Positions 45,622-53,721 of a DNA stretch of 64,000 nucleotides are shown here, piece after piece (within the stretch, counting starts at the first letter, position 1; the number at the start of each line of letters is the position of its first letter). Both the position numbers and the translations under genes were made by a program. The stretch covers positions 2,477,501 through 2,541,500 of the forward strand of contig NZ_CP110678.1 of assembly GCF_026167545.1 (NCBI RefSeq), read 5' to 3'. Source of the stretch: Sphingomonas sp. S1-29. Lineage in GTDB: Bacteria > Pseudomonadota > Alphaproteobacteria > Sphingomonadales > Sphingomonadaceae. The notes under the pieces are model-generated. The model saw only the letters and a list, made by a program, of their open reading frames with translations. It was not told the origin of the DNA and did not search any database.

Positions 45622-45940
45622 CTGTGGCTTGATCTGCTAATCCTATCAATACTGCAATCCATAGGCCAAGGAAGGAGCCGAGACAGCCGTAAAGCACAGC
45701 AAATGGCAGCGGGTGCCGGTAAATAGCTTCACGGAATGGCCAGCTAAGTGGAATGCCGATCGTTACAAGGGCAACCAAACTGACGAAAAACCCGATGAGC
45801 GCCATCAGCAAAGTTAGCCCCAGCAAGATCGTGAGTGTCTTTCCCGAGGGCGGTTCGATCATAACAGAAATGGCAGCTCCTGCGAGACTGCCCAGCAGCG
45901 CTGCGACGAATGCCCGATATATCAACCTAATGAACCGCAT
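45539..45940 (-). CDS. Small multi-spanning membrane protein
   Basis: A 133-aa protein with three to four helices (FVAALLGSLAGAAISVMI; TILLGLTLLMALIGFFVSLVALVTIGI; FAVLYGCLGSFLGLWIAVLIGLAD; LSIGGATAVAWIGVMC). The N-terminus MRFIRLIYRAF is a normal positive-inside start. It overlaps the 3' end of the convergent secreted-protein gene by 83 bases. No family is recognised. It is less GC-rich than neighbours. Confidence 0.68.
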   Translation of the reverse strand: MRFIRLIYRAFVAALLGSLAGAAISVMIEPPSGKTLTILLGLTLLMALIGFFVSLVALVTIGIPLSWPFREAIYRHPLPFAVLYGCLGSFLGLWIAVLIGLADQATVIPALSIGGATAVAWIGVMCRNRPGTF

Positions 45941-45981
45941 AATGGGAAAGTGCCGCTTTGCCTCTATGCCCGCAATAAGCG

Positions 45982-46731
45982 CTATCGCCCGTCCCCGTCC
46001 CCGTCCCCGCCCCCGCCAACAGCCTCACCCCCCACCAACCGCTCGTCCTCGAACACGTTGATCCCCGCATGCGCCGCCGCCTCGATCGCCTCGCGCTTCA
46101 TCCCCGGCGGCAGCGCTTCGCCGAAGCGGAACTCGACCACGCCGGCGCGCTTCATCCCCTTGCGCGGCCACACCTTCGCGGTCTCGAGCGCGATCGGCAC
46201 TGCGGGCAGGCCGAGCGCACGGTACAATCCGGCAAAGCCCGATTTCAGCGCCGGCGTCTGTCCGGGCTCGATCCGCGTGCCCTCGGGGAACAGCAGCACC
46301 GGGCGGCCCGCCGCGCGCGCCGCCTGCGCCTGGCGCATCATCTCGCGCAATGCCTGCGAAGAGGCATCGCGATCGACCATGATCGCGCCATAGCGTTTGG
46401 CGATCCAGCCCCAGAACGGGATGTCGCCCAGCTCGCGCTTCATCACCACCACCGGCGCGCCCAGGATCCGCGTCAGCTCGAAGGTTTCGTAGAAGGACTG
46501 GTGCTTGGCGACGTACAGGGCAGGGCCCTCGGGCCGCGGTGCGCCGGTGATCCGGGTTTCGATGCCGAGCACGTAGCGCGACACCAGCCGATGATATTGG
46601 AACCATAGCAGCACCCCGCGCCGCATCGTGGCGCCGCCCACAAGGCCACAGGCGCAGGCGAACAGCACCAGCGGCACCGATCCTGCATAGAACAGCACGT
46701 CGAACGCGATCGCACGCAGCCTGGCAATCAT
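45982..46731 (-). CDS. Lysophospholipid acyltransferase (PlsC-like)
   Basis: A 249-aa inner-membrane acyltransferase of the 1-acyl-glycerol-3-phosphate acyltransferase family. The acceptor motif is KHQSFYETFELTRI (His-x4-Glu where most have His-x4-Asp), and PVLLFPEGTRIEPGQ is block III. One N-terminal helix (AIAFDVLFYAGSVPLVLFACACGLV) anchors it. The C-terminus GGGGDGDGDGR is encoded by CCCCGT hexamers. It is the last gene of ftsE-ftsX-ydcF-plsC, overlapping ydcF by ATGA. Confidence 0.93.
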   Translation of the reverse strand: MIARLRAIAFDVLFYAGSVPLVLFACACGLVGGATMRRGVLLWFQYHRLVSRYVLGIETRITGAPRPEGPALYVAKHQSFYETFELTRILGAPVVVMKRELGDIPFWGWIAKRYGAIMVDRDASSQALREMMRQAQAARAAGRPVLLFPEGTRIEPGQTPALKSGFAGLYRALGLPAVPIALETAKVWPRKGMKRAGVVEFRFGEALPPGMKREAIEAAAHAGINVFEDERLVGGEAVGGGGDGDGDGR

Positions 46732-47264
46732 CCGGCAAACCCCACCCACAGCGCGACCCGGCGGATCAGCAGCTTGTTATATTCGTCGAACAAGGTCGCG
46801 AAGCGCGCATTGGTGCGCACCGGATCGCCCACCACTTCGACTGCGCCATCGAGCGCATTGTCGAGCTCGAGCCGCGCGCGCGCCATGTGCCAGTCGGCGG
46901 TGACCAGCCGAACGCTCTTATAGCCGCGCTTGCGCACCCAGTCGGCGGTCTCGTCGCCGTTCGATCGCGTGTCGATCGCTTCTTGCCCCAGGTCGATGCA
47001 GCATTCGAACAAGGCGGGGCGCACGCGATATTCGAGCGCGAGCTCGATCGGGCGGACGCTCGGGTCGACGCCCGAGATCAGCATGCGATCGGCGCGCTTG
47101 TCTTCCATCAGCGCAAGGCCGCGGTCGATCCGCCCCGCGCCGCCGGTCGGCACGACGATCGCATCGGTGCGCCGATCGTCGAGCGGCTGGCCGAGCCCGA
47201 GCATGAACACGACGAAGCCCAGCGCATAGGCCAGCGCCAGGAAGGACAAAGCGCGCAGGATCAC
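46728..47264 (-). CDS. YdcF/ElyC-type membrane protein (DUF218)
   Basis: A 178-aa DUF218 protein. After one membrane helix (FLALAYALGFVVFMLGLG) come the family motifs DAIVVPTGGAGRIDRGLALM, ADRMLISGVDPSV, SNGDETADWVRKRGYKSVRLVTADWHMARARLELD. The GTG at 47264 overlaps the ftsX stop by GTGA; the longer frame upstream lies inside ftsX. ElyC-type proteins influence envelope-polymer precursor handling. Its exact role here is not known. Confidence 0.88.
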   Translation of the reverse strand: MILRALSFLALAYALGFVVFMLGLGQPLDDRRTDAIVVPTGGAGRIDRGLALMEDKRADRMLISGVDPSVRPIELALEYRVRPALFECCIDLGQEAIDTRSNGDETADWVRKRGYKSVRLVTADWHMARARLELDNALDGAVEVVGDPVRTNARFATLFDEYNKLLIRRVALWVGFAG

Positions 47265-48145
47265 AGCCGCCGCCCCAGCGCGGCCAGCACCGTCACCCGC
47301 GCGGCGATCGTCGCCATCAGCGTGAAGCCCAGCGGCAGCAGCGTCAGGATCGCCCAGTCGCCCGGTCGCAGCGCGACCCCGCCGACGATCTCGGCACCCA
47401 GCCGGTCGATCTGGCTGCCGAGGAACACCAGGAACACCAGCGCCAGCAGCGTGCCGATCGCCCCGCCCACCAGCGTGTCGATCGCGATCCGGCGCTGGAA
47501 CAGTCGCGCAACCTGGACATCGGTGGAGCCGAGCATGTGCAGCACTTCGATCGTGTCGCGGTGCGTGTCCAGCCCCGATCGTGCCGCCAGCAGCACGACG
47601 AAGGTCGTCGCGCTCGCCACCAGCAGCACCAGCCCGCCCGCCAGCAGCGCCAGCGTCGCGATGAAACCGCGCACCGGCGCCAGCCACTGCGCATGCGCAT
47701 CGACGCGCGCTTGCGGTGCGATACCGCGCACCAGCCGCTCGATCCCCGGCGCGGCGCCGGGGTCGGCCAGATCGACATCGATCATCGCGGGCATCGGCAG
47801 GTCGGCGTCGAGCCCCGCCTCGCCGAGCCACGGCTCGAGCAGTTGCGCCAGCCGCGCGCGATCGACCTCGGCGACCGCGCGCACCCCGGCACGCCCGCGC
47901 AGCGCGCGCACGATCGCCGCGACGCTGCGGTCGCGCACCGCGGCGTCGCCCTCGACGATCTGCACCGTCACCCGCCCGGCAAGGTCGCTGTCGAGCGCGC
48001 GCGTCGCCGCCCAGGTCGCAAGCCCCAGCGCGCCGGCGAGCACCGTCAGGAACAGCATGATCGCCATGATCCAGCGCATCGCGCGCGTCGCCCGGCCGTC
48101 GTCGAGCAGCCGGCGATCGGGGGTGTGCGGCGCGAGCAGGCTCAA
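47261..48145 (-). CDS. ftsX: Cell-division ABC permease FtsX
   Basis: A 294-aa permease with four helices (one near residue 25, three in the C-terminal half) and a periplasmic domain between. FtsX/FtsE transmit cytoplasmic ATP hydrolysis to peptidoglycan hydrolase activation at the septum. Motifs: WIMAIMLFLTVLAGALGLATWAAT, AWLGEAGLDADLPMPAMIDVDL, and the permease signature EVLHMLGSTDVQVARLFQRRIAIDTLVGGAIG. It overlaps ftsE by ATGA. Confidence 0.95.
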   Translation of the reverse strand: MSLLAPHTPDRRLLDDGRATRAMRWIMAIMLFLTVLAGALGLATWAATRALDSDLAGRVTVQIVEGDAAVRDRSVAAIVRALRGRAGVRAVAEVDRARLAQLLEPWLGEAGLDADLPMPAMIDVDLADPGAAPGIERLVRGIAPQARVDAHAQWLAPVRGFIATLALLAGGLVLLVASATTFVVLLAARSGLDTHRDTIEVLHMLGSTDVQVARLFQRRIAIDTLVGGAIGTLLALVFLVFLGSQIDRLGAEIVGGVALRPGDWAILTLLPLGFTLMATIAARVTVLAALGRRL

Positions 48146-48849
48146 CCCTCGAATTCCCGTGGCGGGTTGCGCAGCGATCCGGTCGGATCCTGCAGCCGCC
48201 CGCCCTCGATCCGCATCATGTGCGCGTTGGGAATCCGGTTGAGCAAATGGAAATCATGCGTCGCAACGACGACGGTGGTGCCCAGCCGGTTGAGGCTCTC
48301 GAACAGATGGAGCAGCCGTTCGGCCATGTCGGCGTCGACATTGCCCGTCGGCTCGTCGGCGACCAGGATCTCGGGCCGCGTGATCACCGCGCGCGCGATC
48401 GCGATCCGCTGCTGCTCGCCGCCCGACAGCGTCGGCGGGCGCGCATCGGTGCGGTCCTTCAGCCCAACCCAGGCGAGCATCTCGCGCACCGGCTCGTCGA
48501 TCTCGTCCTCGGGCATGCCGGCGACGCGCAAGGGCAGCGCGATGTTGTCGAACGCCGAGAGGTGCGGCACCAGCCGGAAATCCTGGAACACCACGCCGAT
48601 CCGTCGGCGAAACCCCGGCAAGCGGCTGCGCGGCAGCGTCACCGCATCCTCGCCGAACAGCCGGATCACCCCGCGGCTCGGCCGCTGCGCCAGGTACAGC
48701 AGCTTGAGCAGCGAGGTCTTCCCCGCGCCCGAGGTGCCGGTCATGAAATAGAACGCCCCCGCCTGCAACGTGAACGACACGTCGGACAGCGTTTCGGGCC
48801 CGGTGCCGTAGCGCAGGCCAACATTCTCGAACTGTACGATATTGGCCAT
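48142..48849 (-). CDS. ftsE: Cell-division ATP-binding protein FtsE
   Basis: A 235-aa ABC ATPase. Walker A is GTSGAGKTSLL, the Q-loop is VVFQDFRL, the signature is LSGGEQQRIAIARAV, Walker B is ILVADEPTG, and the H-loop is VVATHDFHLL. The start at 48849 (MANIVQFENVGLRYG) was chosen over an ATG 17 codons upstream. Heads a four-gene operon with every junction overlapping by four bases. Confidence 0.97.
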   Translation of the reverse strand: MANIVQFENVGLRYGTGPETLSDVSFTLQAGAFYFMTGTSGAGKTSLLKLLYLAQRPSRGVIRLFGEDAVTLPRSRLPGFRRRIGVVFQDFRLVPHLSAFDNIALPLRVAGMPEDEIDEPVREMLAWVGLKDRTDARPPTLSGGEQQRIAIARAVITRPEILVADEPTGNVDADMAERLLHLFESLNRLGTTVVVATHDFHLLNRIPNAHMMRIEGGRLQDPTGSLRNPPREFEG

Positions 48850-49037
48850 TCGTGCCGGCGGCGGCCTGTCCTTCGTTGCACCCGGCAATTGCCATCGCAC
48901 GTCCGCGATATGCGCTCAAGACGGTGGCCCGATGCGCCCGCCGCCGCGCCCCAAGACTCTTGCCAGCGAACCCATTTGCATGTTTAGATTCGCCCCAGGC
49001 CAATCCGGTCGTTTGCTTGTCCGAAGACGCCCGCCAC

Positions 49038-49838
49038 ATGATCCTCGAATGCACCCAATGCCGCACCCGCTATCTGGTCCCCGACAGCTCGATCGGCGGC
49101 GACGGGCGGACGGTGCGCTGCGCCAAGTGCAAGCATAGCTGGTTCCAGCCGCCGACGGTGATGAACCTGGCGCCCAAGCCCGCGCCGGTGCCCGCTGCAG
49201 AAACGCCCGCCGAGCCTGCGCCCGCGCCCGCGCCGGTTCCCGCGCCCAAACCGATCCCGGCCGCTGCGCCTACGGCCCCTGCGCCCGCGACTGCCGCCCC
49301 GGCCGCTGCAGCACCCGCCGCCGCTGCCCCGATCTATTCCTATGTCGATCCCGATCTCGACAAGCCGCATTACGATGCCTTCGCGCACAAGCCGCCCTTC
49401 CAGCCGCGCCGCAACCCCGCGCGCCGCTGGACCGCCGCCGCGGTGGTCGCTGGCGTCTCGATGCTGCTCGGCATCGGCGCGATCGTCTATTCGGGCGCGC
49501 CCGGGATCGCCGGCCAGCTCGGGCTGCCGATCGGCACCACCGAGACCCCGCTCCGCTTCGTCGATCGCTCGATCGAGCGGCGCTATCTGTCGAGCGGCAA
49601 CGAATTGTTCGTGGTGTCGGGCAAGATCAACAACCCCAGCACCGCGGCGCAGCGCGTCCCCGACATCCGCGCCGAACTGCGCGATCCGCAGGGGCGCATC
49701 GTCTATAGCTGGACCATCACCCCCGAGCTTCGCACCCTCGCCCCCAACGGCGCGCTGGCGTTCAGCAGCGGCAAGCTCGACGTGCCCGCCAATTCCAAGC
49801 GGCTCGAACTCAGCTTCGCGGGCGAGAGCGCGCGCTGA
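49038..49838 (+). CDS. Zinc-ribbon (MJ0042-type) membrane protein
   Basis: A 266-aa protein. The N-terminus MILECTQCRTRYLVPDSSIG holds Cys-x2-Cys, and VRCAKCKHSWFQ the second pair, forming the MJ0042 zinc ribbon. A Pro/Ala-rich linker covers about 45-100. One membrane helix follows (AAAVVAGVSMLLGIGAIVYSG), then a periplasmic beta-rich domain of the DUF3426 type (RYLSSGNELFVVSGKINNPS; ELRDPQGRIVYSWTITPEL). Upstream frame to 48852 is shadow of the divergent ftsE region. Its 3' end overlaps the MATE gene by 29 bases. Confidence 0.93.
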   Translation: MILECTQCRTRYLVPDSSIGGDGRTVRCAKCKHSWFQPPTVMNLAPKPAPVPAAETPAEPAPAPAPVPAPKPIPAAAPTAPAPATAAPAAAAPAAAAPIYSYVDPDLDKPHYDAFAHKPPFQPRRNPARRWTAAAVVAGVSMLLGIGAIVYSGAPGIAGQLGLPIGTTETPLRFVDRSIERRYLSSGNELFVVSGKINNPSTAAQRVPDIRAELRDPQGRIVYSWTITPELRTLAPNGALAFSSGKLDVPANSKRLELSFAGESAR

Positions 49839-51198
49839 CCCACCACAGCCGCGCGCCGTTGAGCAACGCCGCGGCGACCATGCCCGCGCCCGAGGCATAG
49901 ACCAGCCCGAGCGACCCCCAGCCGGTGTGCACCAGCCACCAGCCGAGCCCACCGGTGACGACGAAGAAGCTGGCGATCCCGTTCAGCCCCGCCGCCACCT
50001 GGTCGCCCATCGACCGCAGCGCATAGACGAACACCACCTGCACCCCGTCGAACAGGATGAACGGCGCCCAGGCGACGAGCATCCCGACGCCGATCGCCTC
50101 GACCGCGTTGATCGCCGGAAACGCGCCGACGATCCCCGGCGCGGCGATCAGGATGCCCAACGCCATCGCCCCGGTGGCGAGCGCCGCCAGCCCCGCCGCG
50201 AGGCCCGCGCGCCACGCCGCCTGTTCGGGCCGTCCCTCGCCGATCGCATTGCCCACGCGCACCCCCGCCGCCGACCCCAGCCCCAGCGCGACGCCGAAGG
50301 TGATGTTGTGGACCGAGAACACGATCTGGAAGGCATGCGCGCTCGCCTCGCCCAATTGCGTCGACAGCGCGATCAGGATCGAGAATCCCGCGAGCTCGAG
50401 CCCCGAGGCGATCGCGGGCACCAGCCCAAAGCGCAGCAACCGGATCATCCCGTCGGGCCGCCAGTCGCGCAGCCGCCGCACCCCGCGTTCGTGCGCGCGC
50501 GGCAGCGTCCAGGCGGCGTAGAGCATCGCCACCGCGCCAAAGGCCGATGCGGTCGCGGTCGCCGCCGCCGCCCCCACCGCGCCCCAGGCGGGAAACCCCA
50601 GATGGCCCCCCGACCATGCCCAGGCTAGGACGGCGTTGAGCGGCAGCACCGAGAGTTGCACCACCATCACCCGCCGCGGCCGGCTCACCCCTTCGAGGAA
50701 GAAGCTGGCGGCGATGCTCAGCAACTGGAACGGATAGGCGAGCGCCATCACCTGCACGACGCGCGCACCAGCCGGCGCGATGCCCGGCTCGACCCCCACC
50801 ATCAGCAGCAGCGGATGCGCAAAGGCGAACAGGATCCCTCCGCTCGCCAGTCCCAGCACCAGGCCGAGCACCAGCCCCTCGTGCAGCACCCGCCCGGTCT
50901 CGGGCAAATCGCCCGCGCCATCGGCGCGCGAGACGAACACCAGCACGCCGGACAGCCAGCCGAGCACCACGACGATGCCGATATAGGTCAGCGCGCGGCT
51001 GGCCCCCAGCGCCGCCACCTCCTGCGTACCCGTCAGCCCGACGACGATCACGTCGGTGACGTGGAGGATCGTCCAGTTGAGGCTGGTGAGCATCACCGGC
51101 CACGCCAGCGCCAGCAGCCGCCGCGTTTCGTGCGTCACCGATCGCGATGTGCTGGCCGCGGAGTCGGCGGGCGGCAGGGTGGGGGAGGGGGCGGCCAT
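49810..51198 (-). CDS. MATE-family multidrug/sodium-coupled efflux transporter
   Basis: A 462-aa inner-membrane exporter with twelve helices in two bundles. Typical motifs: WPVMLTSLNWTILHVTDVIVVGL, GTQEVAALGASRALTYIGIVVV, and ISVPLQ-like segments in the second half (GLGSAAGVRVGNAIGEGRPEQAAW). It probably exports cationic drugs or dyes with H+ or Na+. No regulator gene is adjacent. Confidence 0.93.
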   Translation of the reverse strand: MAAPSPTLPPADSAASTSRSVTHETRRLLALAWPVMLTSLNWTILHVTDVIVVGLTGTQEVAALGASRALTYIGIVVVLGWLSGVLVFVSRADGAGDLPETGRVLHEGLVLGLVLGLASGGILFAFAHPLLLMVGVEPGIAPAGARVVQVMALAYPFQLLSIAASFFLEGVSRPRRVMVVQLSVLPLNAVLAWAWSGGHLGFPAWGAVGAAAATATASAFGAVAMLYAAWTLPRAHERGVRRLRDWRPDGMIRLLRFGLVPAIASGLELAGFSILIALSTQLGEASAHAFQIVFSVHNITFGVALGLGSAAGVRVGNAIGEGRPEQAAWRAGLAAGLAALATGAMALGILIAAPGIVGAFPAINAVEAIGVGMLVAWAPFILFDGVQVVFVYALRSMGDQVAAGLNGIASFFVVTGGLGWWLVHTGWGSLGLVYASGAGMVAAALLNGARLWWVSARSRPRS

Positions 51199-51328
51199 GG
51201 TCGCGCTTCCCTACTGGCTGCGCCGCTCCGGCGATAGGCCGCACGATAGCATGTTGCGCAGCCCGTCCGGCGCTGCTAGGGGCCTGCGCCTACCAACTGC
51301 AGGTGCGACGCACCGGTGGTATGCACGT

Positions 51329-51414
51329 GCGGTCGTGGCGGAATGGTAGACGCGCAACGTTGAGGTCGTTGTGGGCGAAAGCCCGTGGAAGTTCGAGTCT
51401 TCTCGACCGCACCA
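51329..51414 (+). tRNA. tRNA-Leu (anticodon GAG)
   Basis: An 86-nt class II tRNA. Acceptor stem GCGGTCG/CGACCGC, then A and encoded CCA. The anticodon stem CAACG/CGTTG encloses TTGAGGT, giving GAG. A long variable arm (TGGGCGAAAGCCCGT) is as expected for leucine. tRNA-Leu genes are frequent island borders, and the accessory region begins right after it. Confidence 0.96.
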
Positions 51415-51535
51415 CTTTCCTGAAAATCGGTTGATGCAAGACGCCGGGCGGCCAGCCCAGGAGGCTGCTTTGCGTCGTCTTGACTTGTTGGTAAATGTTG
51501 CTCAAATGTTCTCACCGCAGCAGGGGTGAGGCGGC

Positions 51536-52582
51536 ATGATCCAGATAGCGGACGGTGAGCGGCGACACGCGTTTTCACACTGGCTGCGCACCGGCAGGAT
51601 GCCGGCCGTGCGGGGTCCCGACGGGATCGAGCTGAAGTTCAATCCCTGGCATGATCCGGCCGACGGCCGTTTTACCTTTGCCGGTGCCGGACGCTATTAT
51701 GGCGCGGGAGGCACGAGCCCAAGCAACCGCCAGAGCGGTCGCGGATCGAGGATCGACCGCGATCAGCCTGAGAAGCCAAGAGCCGCAACCAAGCCGCGGG
51801 CCGAAGCGCCGCGCCCGGTGCGAGGGGCAAGTTACCGATCGGCCTCGCGGCGCGAGGACCGGCCCAACCCGGTGACTGAATTCGCCGCCGGTGTCGGCGA
51901 GGGCGTGTACGATGTCGCCGAAGGAACGGTGACGGGGGCATATGCCGCGCTGACGACCAATCCGCTCACCACCCTCGGCAACGCCGGGCGCGCGATCGCC
52001 GAGACGATCGATACCGCGATCGCCGCCGAAGACACGCCGGCCCGGGTCCAAATCTCCCGCGCGGCCGATGCGATCGCCAATGCGACGCCGCGCGAGATTG
52101 GCCGTGCCACTGGGTCGGTCGCAGCGAACGCCGCGTTGATAGCCGCACCGGGGGCCGCGCTCGGCAGGATTTCGTCGGCGCGCCGGCTGCGGCAAGCCCA
52201 GCTGCGCCCGACTTTCGACCCGCCCAAGATTGGCTGGGTAAGGGAAACCGTCACGTCAGACAAACCGTGGAAAGCGTATAACGACTCCGCGACCGGCGGA
52301 AGGCCCGGCCAGGCGCCAGTATTGGTGCGAACCATGCCCGACGGCACGAAGCGGCCCGTGAAATTCGACGGTATCGACGGCGACTATGTGATCGACCGTA
52401 AATGGAGTATCTGGACTACGCCGCGAGCGCGAGCGCAAGTGTTGCGGCAGGCCCAGGCATTGGCGGAGCATCGTCAAATCGGAATCTGGGAGGTTCCGAA
52501 CCTTAAACAGCGAGCCGCTGCTCTCAAGCTGCTGAGGAAGATGAAAATCACCAGGATCAAGGTCAGGGTTGTTGAGCCATGA
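51536..52582 (+). CDS. Polymorphic toxin with REase-like C-terminal nuclease domain
   Basis: A 348-aa protein in three parts. Residues 1-55 form a compact N-terminal motif block (HWLRTGRMPAV, then ELKFNPWHDPADGRFTFAG). About 60-115 is basic and disordered; about 115-215 is Ala/Gly-rich and helical, like pre-toxin segments. The C-terminal domain (about 255-348) shows PVLVRTMPDGTKRPVKFDG, VIDRK and IGIWEVPN. D278 with D287-x-K289 fits a PD-(D/E)XK nuclease site, as in restriction-endonuclease-fold toxins. The gene overlaps a small acidic protein by ATGA, the usual toxin-immunity arrangement. Ribosome site GGTGAGG precedes the ATG. The nuclease assignment is inference; no secretion system lies nearby. 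Confidence 0.72.
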   Translation: MIQIADGERRHAFSHWLRTGRMPAVRGPDGIELKFNPWHDPADGRFTFAGAGRYYGAGGTSPSNRQSGRGSRIDRDQPEKPRAATKPRAEAPRPVRGASYRSASRREDRPNPVTEFAAGVGEGVYDVAEGTVTGAYAALTTNPLTTLGNAGRAIAETIDTAIAAEDTPARVQISRAADAIANATPREIGRATGSVAANAALIAAPGAALGRISSARRLRQAQLRPTFDPPKIGWVRETVTSDKPWKAYNDSATGGRPGQAPVLVRTMPDGTKRPVKFDGIDGDYVIDRKWSIWTTPRARAQVLRQAQALAEHRQIGIWEVPNLKQRAAALKLLRKMKITRIKVRVVEP

Positions 52583-52890
52583 TAGCTTTACCAATTGTAC
52601 GAATCATCGCAGACTTTTTGGTATTCTTCAATCTTGCAGATGAAGACGTGCTCGATGCCGACGTCGCGATCAAGATGATGGAGGGGTTGGGTGGCGACCT
52701 TCAGGCACTCGATAAACAACTTCTCCGCGAACTGGTCGATGCTTTCGAAGCAATTGCGTCGGAATATAGCGGCGAAGCGCAGGAGGTCGTGCGCAATTTC
52801 GCATATAGCTTTTACCTCGAAGAGGCGCTCGCTGCCGACGATCCGGTGCGGCTGGCCGAATTGGAAGCGATACGCGACGCGAGGGATTGA
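52579..52890 (+). CDS. Probable immunity protein of the upstream toxin
   Basis: A 103-aa acidic, all-helical protein (DEDVLDADVAIKMMEGLG; QLLRELVDAFEAIASEYSGEAQEVVRN; SFYLEEALAADDPVRLAELEAIRDARD). It overlaps the toxin gene by four bases, so the two proteins are made together. The small size, acidity and overlap fit a cognate immunity protein binding a basic nuclease domain. I recognise no named immunity family. Confidence 0.65.
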   Translation: MIALPIVRIIADFLVFFNLADEDVLDADVAIKMMEGLGGDLQALDKQLLRELVDAFEAIASEYSGEAQEVVRNFAYSFYLEEALAADDPVRLAELEAIRDARD

Positions 52891-53547
52891 ACCCCAGGCG
52901 CGGCAGCGGTCGCCGGATGCAACGCCATACTCCGCCGCATCCTGCCCCGGCGACGCACGACAGCCCTGCCGCCCATCGCTGTCCTACAAGCACCGGCCCT
53001 GCTACGCTCATTCCATGACCGCCCCCGCGCCAAGCTCGACCGCAATCGCGTTGCGACCCGGGGAGAGGGGCAACCGGGGGGGTACGTAGTGTAGCTTTTG
53101 TAGCTTTCCGAGCCGTCGATGCGGCGCGACTCGCGCTGAACTAGGCAGAAAGTGTCAGGCTTCAACATAAGCTGCTCAAACCGACGTTGATATTGAACAC
53201 TTTTTTCAAAATGAGCGGTTAGCCATTTTTCACTCTAGCCGCTCAAAAGCGCCTTTTATTTCATTCAACCCGCTCAGCCGCGACGCCGGTGCCTCGAGCG
53301 CCGGCCGCTAGGTTAAACCGCCGTCTTTGCCGTCAATGATTCGCGATTCGCTTTGGGATGTGGGTCTGACAACCAGAGCTAAGGGCTATCAAGTTGGGTC
53401 GGATCGTACTTCGTCCGGATGGACCGCGGCGGGAGCCATTGCTCGACCTAGGCGGTGGTCCTGAGCCTCAGCGAAAGTCTTGGGTTCAAAAATGCACGGT
53501 TCGGTTGGATTCGTTCCGTAGAGCACCGGCGTATGGGGGGGTTCTTT
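52891..53547. other. Non-coding boundary region, possible transposon left end
   Basis: About 650 bases without a convincing gene. A 24-codon frame at 53016 (MTAPAPSSTAIALRPG) ends in a run of G and may be the severed start of a gene. TGTAGCTTT occurs twice in tandem at about 53091-53109. From 53150 the DNA becomes AT-rich, with clustered GCTCA motifs listed separately. It marks the switch from high-GC to accessory sequence. Confidence 0.5.
53153..53280. repeat. Cluster of GCTCA motifs, candidate transposase-binding end
   Basis: The core GCTCA occurs at about 53174, 53211 (inverted as TGAGC), 53241 and 53272, set 28-38 bases apart. The copies read TGCTCAAACCG, CGCTCATTTTG (complement), CGCTCAAAAGC and CGCTCAGCCG. 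An outer TGTCAGGCTTCAAC begins at 53153; Tn5053/Tn402-type ends also start TGTC. Spaced short repeats inside a TGT terminus are how Tn7-like left ends look. A matching right end was not found, so this is a hypothesis. Confidence 0.35.
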
Positions 53548-53670
53548 ATGCTTAGACATAGAATACTGGTTGGGATTGCAGGTCTCTTAGCGGTTCTGAT
53601 GCCTATCGTTGGAGCGCTAGCGTATCATAAACAGGTAAGCCCCGGATATCGCGGTGGCGTACCCGCTTGA
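53548..53670 (+). CDS. Possible 40-aa membrane peptide
   Basis: ATG 53548 opens a 40-codon frame with one hydrophobic segment (ILVGIAGLLAVLMPIVGALAY) and a polar tail. GGGGGG lies seven bases upstream. It is in frame with the next listed gene but separated by two stop codons. It has no recognised family; chance is possible. Confidence 0.3.
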   Translation: MLRHRILVGIAGLLAVLMPIVGALAYHKQVSPGYRGGVPA

Positions 53671-53721
53671 GATAATAAAAACGTATAACAGGAAGGCCGA
53701 ATCACGCTGGCGCGGGGAAAG

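Noticed and set aside
51395..51535. tRNA-Leu 3' end as attachment site of an integrative element
   Set aside because: No second copy of the tRNA 3' end was found downstream and no tyrosine integrase is present.
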